Positions 5,919 to 6,412 of a stretch of DNA of 6,412 nucleotides are shown here, piece after piece; the stretch's first letter is position 1; each line of letters begins with the position of its first letter. The position numbers and the translations under genes are program-made. Origin of the DNA: Chloroflexota bacterium (lineage in GTDB: Bacteria; Chloroflexota; UBA4733); NCBI GenBank assembly GCA_025980355.1, contig JAICXR010000206.1, positions 1 through 6,412 on the forward strand, in the 5' to 3' direction. Under the pieces are notes generated by a model. It saw only the letters and a program-made list of their open reading frames with translations, made no database searches and was not told the origin of the DNA.

Positions 5919-5966
5919 GCTGGCGACGTCCTGGACGCCCTACGCTGGTAATGGAGTGCGCGCCGA

Positions 5967-6412
5967 GTGAGACGGATCTCCGGGAGACGCCAGGCGATCT
6001 TCGGGCTGGTGGCGTTGTTGCTGCTTGCTGCGCTCATGGGCGGCCTTGGCGGTCGAACGGCGCGTGCCGCCGGCGCCGTCAACGACCCGCGCTACTTCAG
6101 CCAAACGGGCTACCGTATCGACACCGACGCCTTCTACGACTACTTCACCCACCGGGGCGGCCTCCGCACCTTCGGCTACCCGACGTCGCAGACCTTCACC
6201 CTCCTGGGCTACCGCGTCCAGTTCTTCCAGCGGCAGGTGATGCAGCTGCGCCCTGACGGCACAGTGACGCTCCTGAACCTGCTGGACCCGGGCATCCTGC
6301 CCTACACGCGGTTCAACGGCTCGACGTTCCCGGCCGCCGATCCGGCGATCACGTCCGCCGCGCCGACGGCCAGCGATCCGAACTATGCGAAGGACGCCAC
6401 GGCCTTCGTCGC
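5967..6412 (+). CDS. Secreted protein of unknown function with FGYP motif (C-terminus beyond the right edge)
   Basis: The first 148 residues are visible. They begin with a Sec-type signal peptide: basic MRRISGRR, a hydrophobic core (about 11-28), and a signal peptidase I-like site ARA|A near residue 34. The mature part is rich in aromatic residues and glycine. It contains YFSQTGYRID (43-52), an aromatic run FYDYF, then RTFGYP and FFQRQVMQL. The order, an aromatic segment, Phe-Gly-Tyr-Pro, then a beta-like stretch ending in LNLLDPG, suggests a small beta-rich extracytoplasmic domain. From memory, similar proteins occur in Chloroflexota, where they are annotated as hypothetical; I could not check this. 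Possible roles are cell-surface or wall binding. The GTG at 5967 is the only start between an in-frame TAA (5949) and the signal peptide, with GGAG ten bases upstream. No catalytic motif is visible in the part seen. Confidence 0.8.
   Translation, partial: MRRISGRRQAIFGLVALLLLAALMGGLGGRTARAAGAVNDPRYFSQTGYRIDTDAFYDYFTHRGGLRTFGYPTSQTFTLLGYRVQFFQRQVMQLRPDGTVTLLNLLDPGILPYTRFNGSTFPAADPAITSAAPTASDPNYAKDATAFV

Noticed and set aside
5873..6256. Plus-strand open frame beginning with TTG at 5873
   Set aside because: It is out of frame with the signal-peptide-bearing reading frame at 5967 and its translation is Arg/Pro/His-rich without a domain.
1..6412. CRISPR array, insertion sequence or transposon ends
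   Set aside because: No regularly spaced repeats, transposase-like reading frames or flanking terminal repeats were seen.

Overview
This is a high-GC bacterial window of ordinary housekeeping and accessory genes. GC is high throughout, start codons are often GTG or TTG, FtsH and Rho look bacterial, and the last gene encodes a secreted protein with FGYP-type aromatic motifs. Together these suggest a Chloroflexota-like (perhaps Thermomicrobia) or similar high-GC lineage. The assignment is inference; no rRNA marker is present.

Layout from left to right. Positions 1-1590 (minus) hold the N-terminal 530 residues of a divergent membrane-anchored FtsH protease that runs off the left edge. Positions 1591-1853 are non-coding and separate divergent transcription of ftsH from two tRNA genes on the plus strand, tRNA-Ile(GAT) at 1854-1927 and tRNA-Arg(CCG) at 1949-2021, with a plausible shared promoter. 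The tRNA pair converges on a CaCA-family cation/proton exchanger gene on the minus strand (2063-3127). A perfect 15-bp inverted repeat sits at the convergence. A short divergent promoter region (3128-3250) separates the exchanger from a PduO-type cobalamin adenosyltransferase gene (3251-3958, plus). After a 234-bp gap with a strong extended -10 promoter and a structured leader comes rho (4193-5806, plus), which carries a long disordered insert between its N-terminal and RNA-binding domains. A 160-bp gap leads to a secreted protein gene (5967 onward, plus) that runs off the right edge.

The genes do not form one pathway. They cover membrane protein quality control (FtsH), translation (tRNAs), ion homeostasis (exchanger), B12 cofactor activation (adenosyltransferase), transcription termination (Rho) and an extracytoplasmic protein of unknown role. 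I found no convincing novel system. The points most worth following up are the Rho insert, the glycine before the catalytic glutamate of Rho, the structured rho leader, the 15-bp inverted repeat, the palindrome between the divergent genes, and the uncharacterised secreted family.
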